From SKW197 sp049970095 (lineage in GTDB: Archaea > Thermoplasmatota > Thermoplasmata > Lutacidiplasmatales > SKW197): DNA of 9,632 nt. The position numbers were made by a program, and so were the translations under genes. Where the stretch lies: contig JBMFNP010000060.1 of the NCBI GenBank assembly GCA_049970095.1, positions 1 through 9,632 of the forward strand, written 5' to 3'. The notes beneath the pieces were generated by a model, which was not told the origin of the DNA, did not search any database, and saw nothing but the letters and a program-made list of their open reading frames with translations. Of the stretch, positions 1 through 6,055 are shown piece after piece (position 1 is the first letter of the stretch; the number at the start of each line of letters is the position of its first letter).

Positions 1-224
1 ATCCACCAGTAAAAGATGGCGTCTGCGATGTGTGCGGCGCTCAACTTTACCAGCGAGATGATGACAAGGAAGAAACAGTGCGAAAAAGGCTTGAGACATA
101 CAGAAAACAGACATCAATGCTTATAGATTACTACAGAAAACAGAGTAAGCTTGTAAACATCAACGGAAACAGAGATATAGAGGAAATCTTCAAGGAGATT
201 CTCCAGAAACTGGGAGTGGGGTAG
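1..224 (+). CDS. adk: Adenylate kinase, C-terminal part (5' end outside window)
   Basis: This is the last 74 codons of an adenylate kinase, which interconverts ATP + AMP and 2 ADP in the cytoplasm. The frame is already open at base 3 and closes with TAG at 222-224. The visible part starts in the LID domain: a C-x2-C pair (VCDVCG) that normally completes a four-cysteine zinc site in zinc-type Adk, followed by the hallmark LYQRDDDKEETVRKRL, whose arginines contact nucleotide phosphates. The C-terminal helix region (TYRKQT..LIDYYRKQSKL..INGNRDIEEIFKEIL) is also typical. The P-loop and AMP-binding part lie upstream of the window. The next start codon follows its stop with no gap, so the gene heads or sits within a rightward cluster. 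Confidence 0.93.
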   Translation, partial: PPVKDGVCDVCGAQLYQRDDDKEETVRKRLETYRKQTSMLIDYYRKQSKLVNINGNRDIEEIFKEILQKLGVG

Positions 225-398
225 ATGCCACTCAAAGCAATTCTTTTTGACTGTGATGGTACCTTACTGGATAGTGCTAAGACAATCAGGAGGTGCATAA
301 ATACCACGGTGAAGAATTTTGGCTACCAGGAATTTACAGAAGAAGAATTCAAAACCTTCTATGGACACACACCCAGCAACTACAAAATAATTAAATAA
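225..398 (+). pseudogene. N-terminal stub of a HAD-superfamily phosphatase
   Basis: A 57-codon frame starts with ATG directly after the adk stop, preceded by a purine-rich GGGAGTGGGG that could serve as a ribosome binding site. It begins MPLKAILFDCDGTLLDS, a perfect HAD motif I (DxDGT; the first Asp is the catalytic nucleophile, the second the acid/base). It continues with the first cap helices typical of phosphoglycolate-phosphatase-like enzymes (…FTEEEFKTFYGHTPSNY) and stops at TAA 396-398. Family members are usually about 200-230 residues. Motifs II (Ser/Thr), III (Lys) and IV (acidic pair) are absent and are not found in other frames downstream, so it cannot be an active HAD phosphatase. 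I infer a truncated remnant. A short coding-like stretch in the next frame (400-447, QIYTAIAEEYEFTDNS) could be a frameshifted relic, but it is too short to be sure. Confidence 0.75.
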
Positions 399-427
399 CC
401 AAATCTATACTGCAATTGCTGAAGAAT

Positions 428-670
428 ATGAGTTCACAGATAATTCATGAGATGCAGAGGAGCATTGAAGAGTATGTAGGGCCGTTCCTTTCAGAGGTGA
501 TTACTAAGAAAGCATTAGTAAAAGTAGGTGGAAATAAAGAAAATTACACTGTTGAGGATTTAAAAAAAGCGCTGGAAATGCATATAGTTCCCGCATTGTA
601 TGCACTGCTGTCCAAAGAAAAGGTTCAGGAATGCAGAAGGAAAATTGAAAGCAAGATCAAAGAAATGTGA
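428..670 (+). CDS. Small hypothetical helical protein
   Basis: I do not recognise this family. From ATG 428 it encodes 80 residues (MSSQIIHEMQRSIEEYVGPF…); an in-frame TTG at 416 would add four. The protein looks soluble and helical, with no signal peptide, membrane segment or cysteine pair motif. A first amphipathic helix runs into EEYVGPFLSEVITKKALVKVG, then an N-rich turn (GGNKENYTVEDLKKAL) and a charged C-terminal helix (KEKVQECRRKIESKIKEM). The stop is three bases before the next gene's ATG, so it is probably co-transcribed with the AK6-like kinase. No convincing SD precedes 428; AT-rich runs at 388-397 and 401-409 could be TATA boxes. The HAD stub just upstream does not share its frame. 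Confidence 0.6.
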   Translation: MSSQIIHEMQRSIEEYVGPFLSEVITKKALVKVGGNKENYTVEDLKKALEMHIVPALYALLSKEKVQECRRKIESKIKEM

Positions 671-673
671 GGG

Positions 674-1294
674 ATGCAAGTGGAAGTGTATGCGCTTACA
701 GGTACACCTGGTTGTGGAAAAACGCAGACCGCAAACATTCTCAGAAAAAAGGGAATTGAAGTGCTTGATTTAAATGAATTTGCAAAAAAATGCGGTGCTA
801 CAACACGATATCTCAAAAGGATGGCAACATGGGAAGTGGATTTACATATTTTATCAGAAAAAGCCTGGGAAGTATGCAGGGAGTCGGATGAGGAAATTCT
901 GGTGATTGAGGGACATCTCTCCCATCTCCTTGATTGTGTAACCAGAATAATCGTGCTTAGGTGTGCTCCTTCTCTACTATACACCCGTCTGAAAAAGAAA
1001 AAATGGAAAGAAGAGAAAATCTGGGAGAATGTGGAGGCGGAAGCAATAGATTTAATACTTATTGAATCAATAGAGACTGGAAATGAAACCTTTGAGATTG
1101 ACACTACATGTAGAGATGCAGCCCGCACTGCAGCGTGTGTGGTGGAAATCTTTGAGGGCAATGATAAAGAATATAAGCCAGGAAGAATTTGCTGGAGTGC
1201 TGATTTCATTGATTTGATGGAGAAGAAAAAATATGCTGGAAAACTACAGAAAAAAGGCAGACCCATACATTTCGAAGATTGCGAAATGCTTTGA
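674..1294 (+). CDS. AK6/Fap7-like adenylate kinase family protein
   Basis: This is a P-loop nucleotide kinase of the AK6 (Fap7/hCINAP) family. Eukaryotic Fap7 and its archaeal homologues bind the small-subunit protein uS11 and act in late small ribosomal subunit maturation. The P-loop GTPGCGKT is at residues 10-17. A shortened NMP region follows, then IEGHLSHLL (about 79-87), the VLRCAPSLLYTRLKKKKW segment resembling the family's short LID, KIWENVEAEAIDLILIES, and a PGRICWS motif near 175 like the end of archaeal members. After that motif comes an extra C-terminal tail of about 28 residues, much of it encoded in the 62-base overlap with the next gene. Start choice is uncertain: GAGGG abuts ATG 674, whereas GTG 680 would sit six bases behind it and give MEVYALTGTPG, closer to the family norm. 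Confidence 0.88.
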   Translation: MQVEVYALTGTPGCGKTQTANILRKKGIEVLDLNEFAKKCGATTRYLKRMATWEVDLHILSEKAWEVCRESDEEILVIEGHLSHLLDCVTRIIVLRCAPSLLYTRLKKKKWKEEKIWENVEAEAIDLILIESIETGNETFEIDTTCRDAARTAACVVEIFEGNDKEYKPGRICWSADFIDLMEKKKYAGKLQKKGRPIHFEDCEML

Positions 1295-1940
1295 AAACAC
1301 TAATCCAAATACTGTGTCAGTGCTTGCATTTGTGTGCTCCGTGTTTGCACTGGTGGCTTTTATTTTGGTAAGATGGAATGTGTATTTTCTTAATCTTGCA
1401 TCTCTCTTTATTTTTCTGAATGGATTATTTGATGTGCTGGATGGCAAAATCGCAAGAATGAGCAGGAAAGCAAGCGCAAGGGGAGATTTTCTTGACCATG
1501 TGTTAGATAGATATGCAGATTTTTTCATAATTGGGGGAATTGCACTCACAGGGCTTTGTGATCCAGTTATTGGATTACTGGGTGTGGTGGGTGTACTCTT
1601 TGCAAGTTACATGGGCACGCAGGCACAGGCTGTTGGATGTGGAAGAAAATATACTGGTTTCCTCTCAAGGGCTGACCGTCTGATTATCCTTATTCTTGCA
1701 CCCTGGATTCAATGCACACTGCTAACTTCTCCATATCCAATTAATTTTAACCTCATTCTTACAGTTCATGGGTACACACATGCATTTACATTTCTGGAAC
1801 TTGTGATGCTTTTCTTTGCAATCATGGGGCACATCACAGCAATTCAGAGATTTTACATTACCTGGAAGGAACTATATGGAAAAGAAAAGGGAATCAATCA
1901 AGCTCATCCCCACCGAGATAGACCTGCTGAAGAGCATTGA
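1233..1940 (+). CDS. CDP-alcohol phosphatidyltransferase, probably archaetidylinositol phosphate synthase
   Basis: This is an integral membrane enzyme of archaeal phospholipid synthesis. Family members transfer an alcohol phosphate onto a CDP-activated lipid (CDP-archaeol here) and release CMP. The complete signature D-x2-DG-x2-AR-x8-G-x3-D-x3-D is present at residues 67-92 (D67, D70, G71, A74, R75, G84, D88, D92); the aspartates bind divalent metal and act in catalysis. Around it are an amphipathic N-terminal helix (LENYRKKADPYISKIAK) and about six hydrophobic segments (roughly 27-46, 50-66, 95-107, 110-125, 150-163, 185-205). The DHVLDRYAD form resembles archaetidylinositol phosphate synthases, which use inositol 1-phosphate, but substrate is inferred. 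ATG 1233 is favoured because the amphipathic helix belongs to the family and GGAG lies at 1219-1222. The gene overlaps the kinase by 62 bases and the opposing GPN gene by 47. Confidence 0.9.
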   Translation: MLENYRKKADPYISKIAKCFENTNPNTVSVLAFVCSVFALVAFILVRWNVYFLNLASLFIFLNGLFDVLDGKIARMSRKASARGDFLDHVLDRYADFFIIGGIALTGLCDPVIGLLGVVGVLFASYMGTQAQAVGCGRKYTGFLSRADRLIILILAPWIQCTLLTSPYPINFNLILTVHGYTHAFTFLELVMLFFAIMGHITAIQRFYITWKELYGKEKGINQAHPHRDRPAEEH

Positions 1941-2652
1941 ACACATCTTCCATGCCAGTAAGGTCAATACTGGATGTGGGAATGATTTTTGAGAAAACGC
2001 CTATGTTTTCCAGACTCTTGAAAAATTCAGTATTTACAACCATTTCATCTACTCTAGCATCCTTACATATCGCATCATAAAGTCTATAGGGTTCTTCACA
2101 CCAAGAAACAATTTTCTCAATTTCCTCTGTGCTAAGAAGGTCACACTTGCTCAGCACATTCAGCAAAGGATACTTAAATCTGTACTGGATTGTAGCACCA
2201 AGCATCAGAAGGGAGACAAAACCCGATGGGGTTCTGGATAGAATGGGATCAAGAAGATATACGAGTAACGAATAGCCAGATGAAATGCCATCTGCCACAT
2301 GCTTGCTTGCCTCTCTGAATGCAAAGAGTTCTATCTGACCAGGTGTATCCACCAACACATAATCTGCACCGTATTTTTCAATGTAGTTCCTCACCTCAGG
2401 TACATTCTGCGCGAGCAGGTCCGCAGCCACAATCTGGGCGCCATTAGGTCCAAGTTCATGTTCCTCCATAATTTCCTCAATGCTTATCCACTCACGAATG
2501 TCAATGTCTGGCGTATATTTCAGTACTTCTGCTCCAGGATCAAGATTCACTGTGATTGCATCATACTTATGAATATCCATCCATTTCTGAAATGCACCTA
2601 CCATCGAAGTTTTGCCTGCCCCAGCAGTGCCCACGAAGAAAAAGGTGTACAT
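1894..2652 (-). CDS. GPN-loop GTPase
   Basis: This 252-residue protein is an archaeal GPN-loop GTPase (Gpn/XAB1 family). The family forms homodimers in which the Gly-Pro-Asn loop of one subunit reaches the partner's active site; eukaryotic paralogues assist RNA polymerase II assembly and nuclear import, while the archaeal role is less clear. Visible motifs are G1 GTAGAGKTS (8-16), the VNLDPGAE segment (35-42), the GPN loop at 68-70 (ELGPNGA), G3 DTPGQIE (102-108), and a G4 that reads SKCD (168-171) instead of NKxD. The fold runs full length to a C-terminal MEDVFNALQQV helix. A GAGGAG SD (2658-2663) sits five bases before the ATG, inside the last codons of SRP19, whose stop is one base away. 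Translation is therefore probably coupled. Its 3' end overlaps the convergent lipid gene. Confidence 0.94.
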   Translation of the reverse strand: MYTFFFVGTAGAGKTSMVGAFQKWMDIHKYDAITVNLDPGAEVLKYTPDIDIREWISIEEIMEEHELGPNGAQIVAADLLAQNVPEVRNYIEKYGADYVLVDTPGQIELFAFREASKHVADGISSGYSLLVYLLDPILSRTPSGFVSLLMLGATIQYRFKYPLLNVLSKCDLLSTEEIEKIVSWCEEPYRLYDAICKDARVDEMVVNTEFFKSLENIGVFSKIIPTSSIDLTGMEDVFNALQQVYLGGDELD

Positions 2653-2653
2653 A

Positions 2654-2944
2654 CTAACTCCTCAATACTTTTGCAATTTCCACTAGCATTCGCAATTTGT
2701 TTTGTGTTTTTTTCACCAGAATTCTACCCCTCCTTCTAAAAGCATCACCAGGGTAATGCTTTTCCCGTTCCAATTCGTACTCAAGTTTGAGTTTTTTTGC
2801 AGCATGCATCAGGTGTTCAACAGATGGGTTCTGGATACAGAGGTTCTTCGGGAGTTTTCTGCCCATCTTCCTGCTCAGATTTACATCAAAGTATTCTGGG
2901 TAAATTACCAGAAAACCCTTCTTTTCTTGAAGCATGATTATCAT
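2654..2944 (-). CDS. srp19: Signal recognition particle subunit SRP19
   Basis: This is the 96-residue SRP19 protein, which binds helices 6 and 8 of 7S RNA and prepares the particle for SRP54 binding. It carries the family pattern in order: LVIYPEYFD (about 12-20), SRKMGRKLPKNL (24-35), NPSVEHLMHAAKKLKLEYELE, then KHYPGDAFRRRGRILV (62-77) and a C-terminal KLRMLVEIAKVLR helix. Length is normal for archaea. ATG 2944 shares ATGA with the eS8 stop, which suggests translational coupling; an internal ATG at 2935 is possible and would trim three residues. No SD is visible in front of 2944, consistent with re-initiation. It is the middle gene of eS8-SRP19-GPN. Confidence 0.95.
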   Translation of the reverse strand: MIIMLQEKKGFLVIYPEYFDVNLSRKMGRKLPKNLCIQNPSVEHLMHAAKKLKLEYELEREKHYPGDAFRRRGRILVKKTQNKLRMLVEIAKVLRS

Positions 2945-3321
2945 TTGAGAAGAATAGCGTTTACCACACCATCCTGTCCTGGTCTGGATACAACCTTTGC
3001 CAGCCCGAGTTCTGTCTGGATTTTTGCACTCTTAGTAACGATATTTCGCTGCACATAGTGAGGATTTGAAGGATTTTCAACTACACCAAGAACTTTCACT
3101 TTCTTTATTTCTTTTGTTTCTGGGTTGATTACATTTGCAAATGCAACACCCAGAAGCCGAATTTTCTTGTTGTGTCCTCTTGTGCGGTAATGTTTTACTT
3201 TGTGAATCCCAACCACAGCAAACTGTCTTTCTCTAGATATTTCAAACTTCCTTTTCTTTCTTGCGTACCTGATTCTTGCACCTGTCTTCCTTCTTTTTGG
3301 TAAACCCTGCCATATTGCCAT
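2941..3321 (-). CDS. rps8e: 30S ribosomal protein eS8
   Basis: This is ribosomal protein eS8, a small-subunit protein of archaea and eukaryotes, 126 residues as usual for archaea. The N-terminus MAIWQGLPKRRKTGARIRYARKKRKFE is the conserved basic start. The RTRGHNKKIRLL segment and the C-terminal PHYVQRNIVTKSAKIQTELG / SRPGQDGVVNAILL segments match the family. It is the first gene of a three-gene operon and has its own TATA box, whose spacing puts the transcript start on or next to the ATG (see promoter entry). No SD is present upstream, in line with leaderless translation. Its TGA overlaps the SRP19 start. Confidence 0.97.
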   Translation of the reverse strand: MAIWQGLPKRRKTGARIRYARKKRKFEISRERQFAVVGIHKVKHYRTRGHNKKIRLLGVAFANVINPETKEIKKVKVLGVVENPSNPHYVQRNIVTKSAKIQTELGLAKVVSRPGQDGVVNAILLK

Positions 3322-3342
3322 GTATAAAACTAAATGGAAAGA

Positions 3343-3353
3343 GTATTAAATAC
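3343..3353 (-). promoter_or_regulatory. TATA box of the eS8-SRP19-GPN operon
   Basis: The palindromic GTATTTAATAC on the minus strand, preceded by purine-rich GAGAAA resembling a BRE, ends 22 bases before the eS8 ATG. Archaeal initiation usually lies 25-27 bases from the TATA centre. The start site is therefore predicted at the A of the ATG or one base away, which means a leaderless mRNA. Confidence 0.65.
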
Positions 3354-3399
3354 TTTCTCTTGAAAATGCTGACCCCATGGTTTTCCTATGTTACAAACA

Positions 3400-3409
3400 T
3401 TTAGATATA
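3400..3409 (+). promoter_or_regulatory. TATA box of the MBL-fold hydrolase gene
   Basis: TTTAGATATA on the plus strand ends 22 bases before ATG 3431, the same spacing as the divergent eS8 promoter. The predicted transcript starts at the ATG. This also argues against the in-frame upstream start at 3377, which would lie ahead of its own promoter. Confidence 0.65.
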
Positions 3410-3430
3410 AGAATAACTATAGGGGATACA

Positions 3431-4258
3431 ATGAGGATATGCGTTCTAGGTAGTGGCAGTTCAGGAAATTCCACATATCTTGAGACAGAATGCACAAAAA
3501 TTCTCATAGATGCAGGTTTACCATACTACATAATTGTACAGCGTCTGGCAGAAATTGGTGTAAAACCAGAGGAGATAAACGCAATTTTCATAACACATGC
3601 CCATGGTGACCACATCAGAAGCGTATGTACTTTTGAAAGATTGTATGGTACACCAGTTTTTGCACCTAAAAAAACCCAGAATGTGCTCAAGGAAAAATTC
3701 CCTGCTTATCCCTGGAATTTTTTTGAGATTGAGGAGAGATACAGGGACATAGAGGTTGTGCATTTTTCTGTATCCCACGGTATGGGAGAGGAGGTGGGCT
3801 TACCCGTAAATTTTCTGTTCTATGTCGGAAATGCCACATACGCGCATCTTACCGACCTTGGAAAATGTGAGGAAGAGCATATTGAGATTGTGCGGGGTGC
3901 AAATTGCATTCATATTGAAGCAAATTATGAAGAAAATATTGTACGCCACAAACTGAAAAATCCTGCTTTTGCAAATGAATGGGACTACCTGCGATGGGTG
4001 GCAAGCAGCAATGGACATCTCTCAAATACCCAGTGCTCAAACGCACTTTCATCTATTGTTTCCCATAAAACAAAACATGTATTCCTGGCACATTTGAGCG
4101 AAAATCATCCAGAACCACGGAAAGATAATAATTCCTACACAATTGCAAAAAGAAAAATCACTCTCACCCTGAAAGTACGCGGCATCCTGCCAGAAATTCA
4201 TCGCACATATCGTAGAGGTGCATCTGAGGGAAGAAAGAGCGACATAGTTACAATATAA
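3431..4258 (+). CDS. YycJ/WalJ-like metallo-beta-lactamase-fold hydrolase
   Basis: This 275-residue cytoplasmic MBL-fold protein belongs to the YycJ/WalJ/PhnP-like branch, whose members are metal-dependent phosphodiesterases or exonucleases. The N-terminus MRICVLGSGSSGNSTYLE is the family's first strand and loop. The metal site HAHGDH is at residues 56-61, with later ligands probable in VSHGMG (about 116-121), the Asp of HLTDLG and the His of VFLAHLSENH. HIEANYEENIV and the SSNGHLSN segment match the YycJ 'ESNHD…GHLSN' region, though here the usual ESNHD is EANYE. Bacterial WalJ has 5' exonuclease activity; the archaeal substrate is unknown. ATG 3431 is chosen for the conserved start and promoter spacing. 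The C-terminal tail after about 245 is basic, with no homology I recognise. Its 3' end overlaps the opposing gene by 11 bases. Confidence 0.87.
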   Translation: MRICVLGSGSSGNSTYLETECTKILIDAGLPYYIIVQRLAEIGVKPEEINAIFITHAHGDHIRSVCTFERLYGTPVFAPKKTQNVLKEKFPAYPWNFFEIEERYRDIEVVHFSVSHGMGEEVGLPVNFLFYVGNATYAHLTDLGKCEEEHIEIVRGANCIHIEANYEENIVRHKLKNPAFANEWDYLRWVASSNGHLSNTQCSNALSSIVSHKTKHVFLAHLSENHPEPRKDNNSYTIAKRKITLTLKVRGILPEIHRTYRRGASEGRKSDIVTI

Positions 4259-4655
4259 CTGGCACAACCAGAAATGTGTGAGATTCTGCAGAGGCACCAA
4301 ATTCAACAGTGATACTGAACCATTGAGTTTCTCCGGCTCTGAGCAGTATATTGCTATCTGGTGAAATATGTACCGCAATCGCTTCACTGTGCTGCTCCAC
4401 CCTCAGCTGCCCAATCACCAAATCCTGCTTTCCGAGATTTTCTATTCCAAATCCTCTTTTAAAACTTAGAGTGGTACCCGGAAAATATGGTCCGATATCA
4501 AGATGTAGATTTCCATCTGCGTCAAATTTGTATGGCATATCTCCTGGAACAAAGCGAATTTTTTCCTCCTCACCAGAAAAACCATATTCTCTGGCACTCA
4601 ACATTGAAATAGAAAGAATCAGAATCAAAGCCAAAAATACTGTGCTTGCATTCAT
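4248..4655 (-). CDS. Small secreted beta-rich protein (DUF1102/TasA-like, tentative)
   Basis: This 135-residue protein has an N-terminal hydrophobic stretch (VFLALILILSISML, residues 6-19) and a probable signal peptidase site after LSA (residue 21). There is no lipobox cysteine and no second membrane segment, so it is likely released or loosely attached. The mature part looks like a single beta sandwich: PGTTLSFKRGFGIENLG…IGQLRVEQ…ILLRAGETQWFSITVEFG resembles the 'pGttl…f.I.N' and 'l.aGe…v.vtv' pattern of archaeal DUF1102/TasA-like surface proteins, at the level of general resemblance only. ATG 4655 is chosen because a full GAGGTGAT SD ends five bases before it. A GTG at 4664 would add MIK and a positive charge, but overlaps that SD. 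Divergent from the MFS transporter gene; no functional link is evident. Confidence 0.72.
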   Translation of the reverse strand: MNASTVFLALILILSISMLSAREYGFSGEEEKIRFVPGDMPYKFDADGNLHLDIGPYFPGTTLSFKRGFGIENLGKQDLVIGQLRVEQHSEAIAVHISPDSNILLRAGETQWFSITVEFGASAESHTFLVVPVIL

Positions 4656-4659
4656 TTTT

Positions 4660-4667
4660 ATCACCTC
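4660..4667 (-). promoter_or_regulatory. Shine-Dalgarno of the small secreted protein gene
   Basis: GAGGTGAT on the minus strand is an eight-base complement to the archaeal 16S 3' end (ATCACCTC) and lies four bases before ATG 4655. It decides the start in favour of 4655. It is predicted to lie almost at the 5' end of the mRNA. Confidence 0.75.
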
Positions 4668-4688
4668 AAATTTTAAACCCCATCATTG

Positions 4689-4696
4689 AATTTAAA
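4689..4696 (-). promoter_or_regulatory. Probable TATA box of the small secreted protein gene
   Basis: TTTAAATT on the minus strand ends 22 bases before the SD. This is the same spacing that separates TATA boxes from the ATG in the leaderless genes of the window, so the leader would be about 12 bases long. Confidence 0.45.
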
Positions 4697-4753
4697 CCGT
4701 TTTTTCAGATTATCAGAGTTGAAAACCAGTCCACAGGAATTTCAGGCAAAGTG

Positions 4754-4760
4754 TATATAT
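4754..4760 (+). promoter_or_regulatory. TATA box of the MFS transporter gene
   Basis: TATATAT on the plus strand ends 21 bases before the GAGGTG SD and 33 before the ATG at 4793, so a leader of about a dozen bases is predicted. Confidence 0.55.
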
Positions 4761-4780
4761 CTACCCTCTTTTCAGGTTGT

Positions 4781-4786
4781 GAGGTG
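4781..4786 (+). promoter_or_regulatory. Shine-Dalgarno of the MFS transporter gene
   Basis: GAGGTG lies six bases before ATG 4793. It fixes the start there and not at the longer in-frame opening at 4646, whose extra 49 codons cross the promoter and do not resemble an MFS N-terminus. Confidence 0.75.
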
Positions 4787-4792
4787 TGCAAA

Positions 4793-6031
4793 ATGCCCGA
4801 AGAAAAAATCCTCGGATTTCCAGCAGAGAAAGGCAGGTGGATGCTTGTAGTTGCAGGGTTAATAATTAATTTGTGCCTGGGTACAATTTATTCATGGTCA
4901 GTGTTTCAGAAACCCTTGCAGAACTATTTTGGAAGTTTGACTGGGGTGAATCCAACAGATTCAGAAATGCTCCTTACATTCTCAATATTTCTTGCATGTT
5001 TTGCAATCGCAATGCCCCTCACAGGGAAGTACATTGAGAAATATGGGCCGAGAAAAATCACAATTATTGGAGGGTTGCTGACAGGTATTGGCTGGCTTTC
5101 AGCATCCTTCTCACCGAGAATTGAGGTTATGTATCTTACCTATGGGGTAATTGGAGGCACTGGTGTCGGCATTGCATATGGGTGTCCAATCGCTGTTTCT
5201 ACAAGATGGTTTCCAGATAACAAAGGGCTTGCTGTAGGATTGACTGTACTTGGATTTGGTTTCTCCGCGTTTTTTACTGCAAATCTTGCTAACGCTCTCA
5301 TCAGTGCATATGGCATAATGCAAACGCTCAGAATTTTCGGAGTTTTGTTCATTATCTTAATTCTGGTTCTGGCAATTCCTATGAAGTTTCCTCCGCAGGA
5401 CTGGAAACCAAAAAACTGGAAAATGGAGACCGATGCAAAGAAAGAAACTAAGAGTTACACGCGAGAGGAAATGCTGTGCACACCTACATTTTACGGGCTC
5501 TGGCTGAGCTTTTTCATAGGATGCCTTGCAGGACTCATGGCTATAGGTATCTCTAAACAGGTGGGTGGCGAAGTAGAAGTAAGTGCAGACCTTTCGGCAA
5601 TGCTTGTAGGTTTTTTCGCAGTATTTAACGGATTTGGAAGGCCAGTATTTGGGAAACTTACAGATATTCTCAACCCGAGAAAAACTGCTGTGTTATCTTT
5701 TGCATTGATCGCACTCTCTGCCCTTTTAATGACTTTTTTGCCAAATGAATTTACATATCTTATTGCATTTGCAATGCTTTGGGCATGTCTTGGGGGATGG
5801 CTGGCAATAGCACCTGCAGCAACAGCCACATTTTTTGGGACAAAGGATTATCCGAGATGTTATGGAGTGGTTTTTGTTGCGTACGGCGCAGGTGCAATTG
5901 CAGGACCCTTATTAGCTGGATATATCCATGATGTTTCAGGCAAATATTTGAATGTGTTTCCGTATGTATGCGGACTGGCAATTGCCGGGATGATAATTGC
6001 ATACTTCCTGATGAAAGAGCCTAAGAAATAA
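4793..6031 (+). CDS. MFS transporter, OFA (oxalate/formate antiporter) family
   Basis: This 412-residue, 12-segment transporter of the cytoplasmic membrane belongs to the OFA group of the major facilitator superfamily, whose members exchange or take up small carboxylates (oxalate, formate, lactate and others). Segment 1 carries the group's NLCLGTIYSWSVFQKPL (26-42). The loop between segments 2 and 3 has GKYIEKYGPRK, the MFS loop signature. RWFPDNKGLAVGLTVLGFG is in the first half, and the second half has GRPVFGKLTDILNPRK and FFGTKDYPRCYGVVFVAYGAGAIAGP, both typical of OFA proteins. The central loop (about 200-228) is long and lysine-rich. Segment 11 has no lysine, the substrate-contacting residue in oxalate transporter OxlT. 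No oxalate or formate genes are nearby, so the substrate is open; another monocarboxylate such as lactate is possible. The 3' end is 17 bases from the opposing tRNA. Confidence 0.9.
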   Translation: MPEEKILGFPAEKGRWMLVVAGLIINLCLGTIYSWSVFQKPLQNYFGSLTGVNPTDSEMLLTFSIFLACFAIAMPLTGKYIEKYGPRKITIIGGLLTGIGWLSASFSPRIEVMYLTYGVIGGTGVGIAYGCPIAVSTRWFPDNKGLAVGLTVLGFGFSAFFTANLANALISAYGIMQTLRIFGVLFIILILVLAIPMKFPPQDWKPKNWKMETDAKKETKSYTREEMLCTPTFYGLWLSFFIGCLAGLMAIGISKQVGGEVEVSADLSAMLVGFFAVFNGFGRPVFGKLTDILNPRKTAVLSFALIALSALLMTFLPNEFTYLIAFAMLWACLGGWLAIAPAATATFFGTKDYPRCYGVVFVAYGAGAIAGPLLAGYIHDVSGKYLNVFPYVCGLAIAGMIIAYFLMKEPKK

Positions 6032-6039
6032 CAGGGCAA

Positions 6040-6055
6040 CAGCTGAGTGCCGCGG
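6040..6055 (-). repeat. Partial repeat of the tRNA-Phe 5' end at its 3' flank
   Basis: On the minus strand, the last acceptor bases and flank read CCGCGGC-ACTCAGCTG. The tRNA 5' end reads CCGCGGTAACTCAGCTG (6119-6103). CCGCGG matches because the acceptor stem is palindromic, but the following ACTCAGCTG (nine bases, of which eight lie outside the mature tRNA) has no structural reason to be there. It looks like a short duplication or template-switch scar. Confidence 0.5.

Noticed and set aside
625..1266. A 213-codon open frame on the minus strand
   Set aside because: It is antisense to the AK6-like kinase, which has clear motifs; the translated product is Ser/Phe-rich and shows no domain. It is a by-product of codon bias.
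2299..3058. Two plus-strand open frames across the GPN, SRP19 and eS8 genes
   Set aside because: They are antisense to three well-supported conserved genes and encode Cys/Phe-rich sequence without recognisable motifs.
3377..3430. 18-codon N-terminal extension of the MBL hydrolase
   Set aside because: It spans the TATA box and precedes the conserved first strand MRICVLGSGSSGNS; 3431 fits the family and the promoter.
4351..4689. A 112-codon plus-strand open frame opposite the secreted protein gene
   Set aside because: The minus-strand gene has a signal peptide, a strong SD and a promoter; the plus-strand product has no motif.
4646..4792. 49-codon N-terminal extension of the MFS transporter
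   Set aside because: It crosses the TATA box and SD of the gene and does not look like a transporter N-terminus; ATG 4793 has an SD at ideal spacing.
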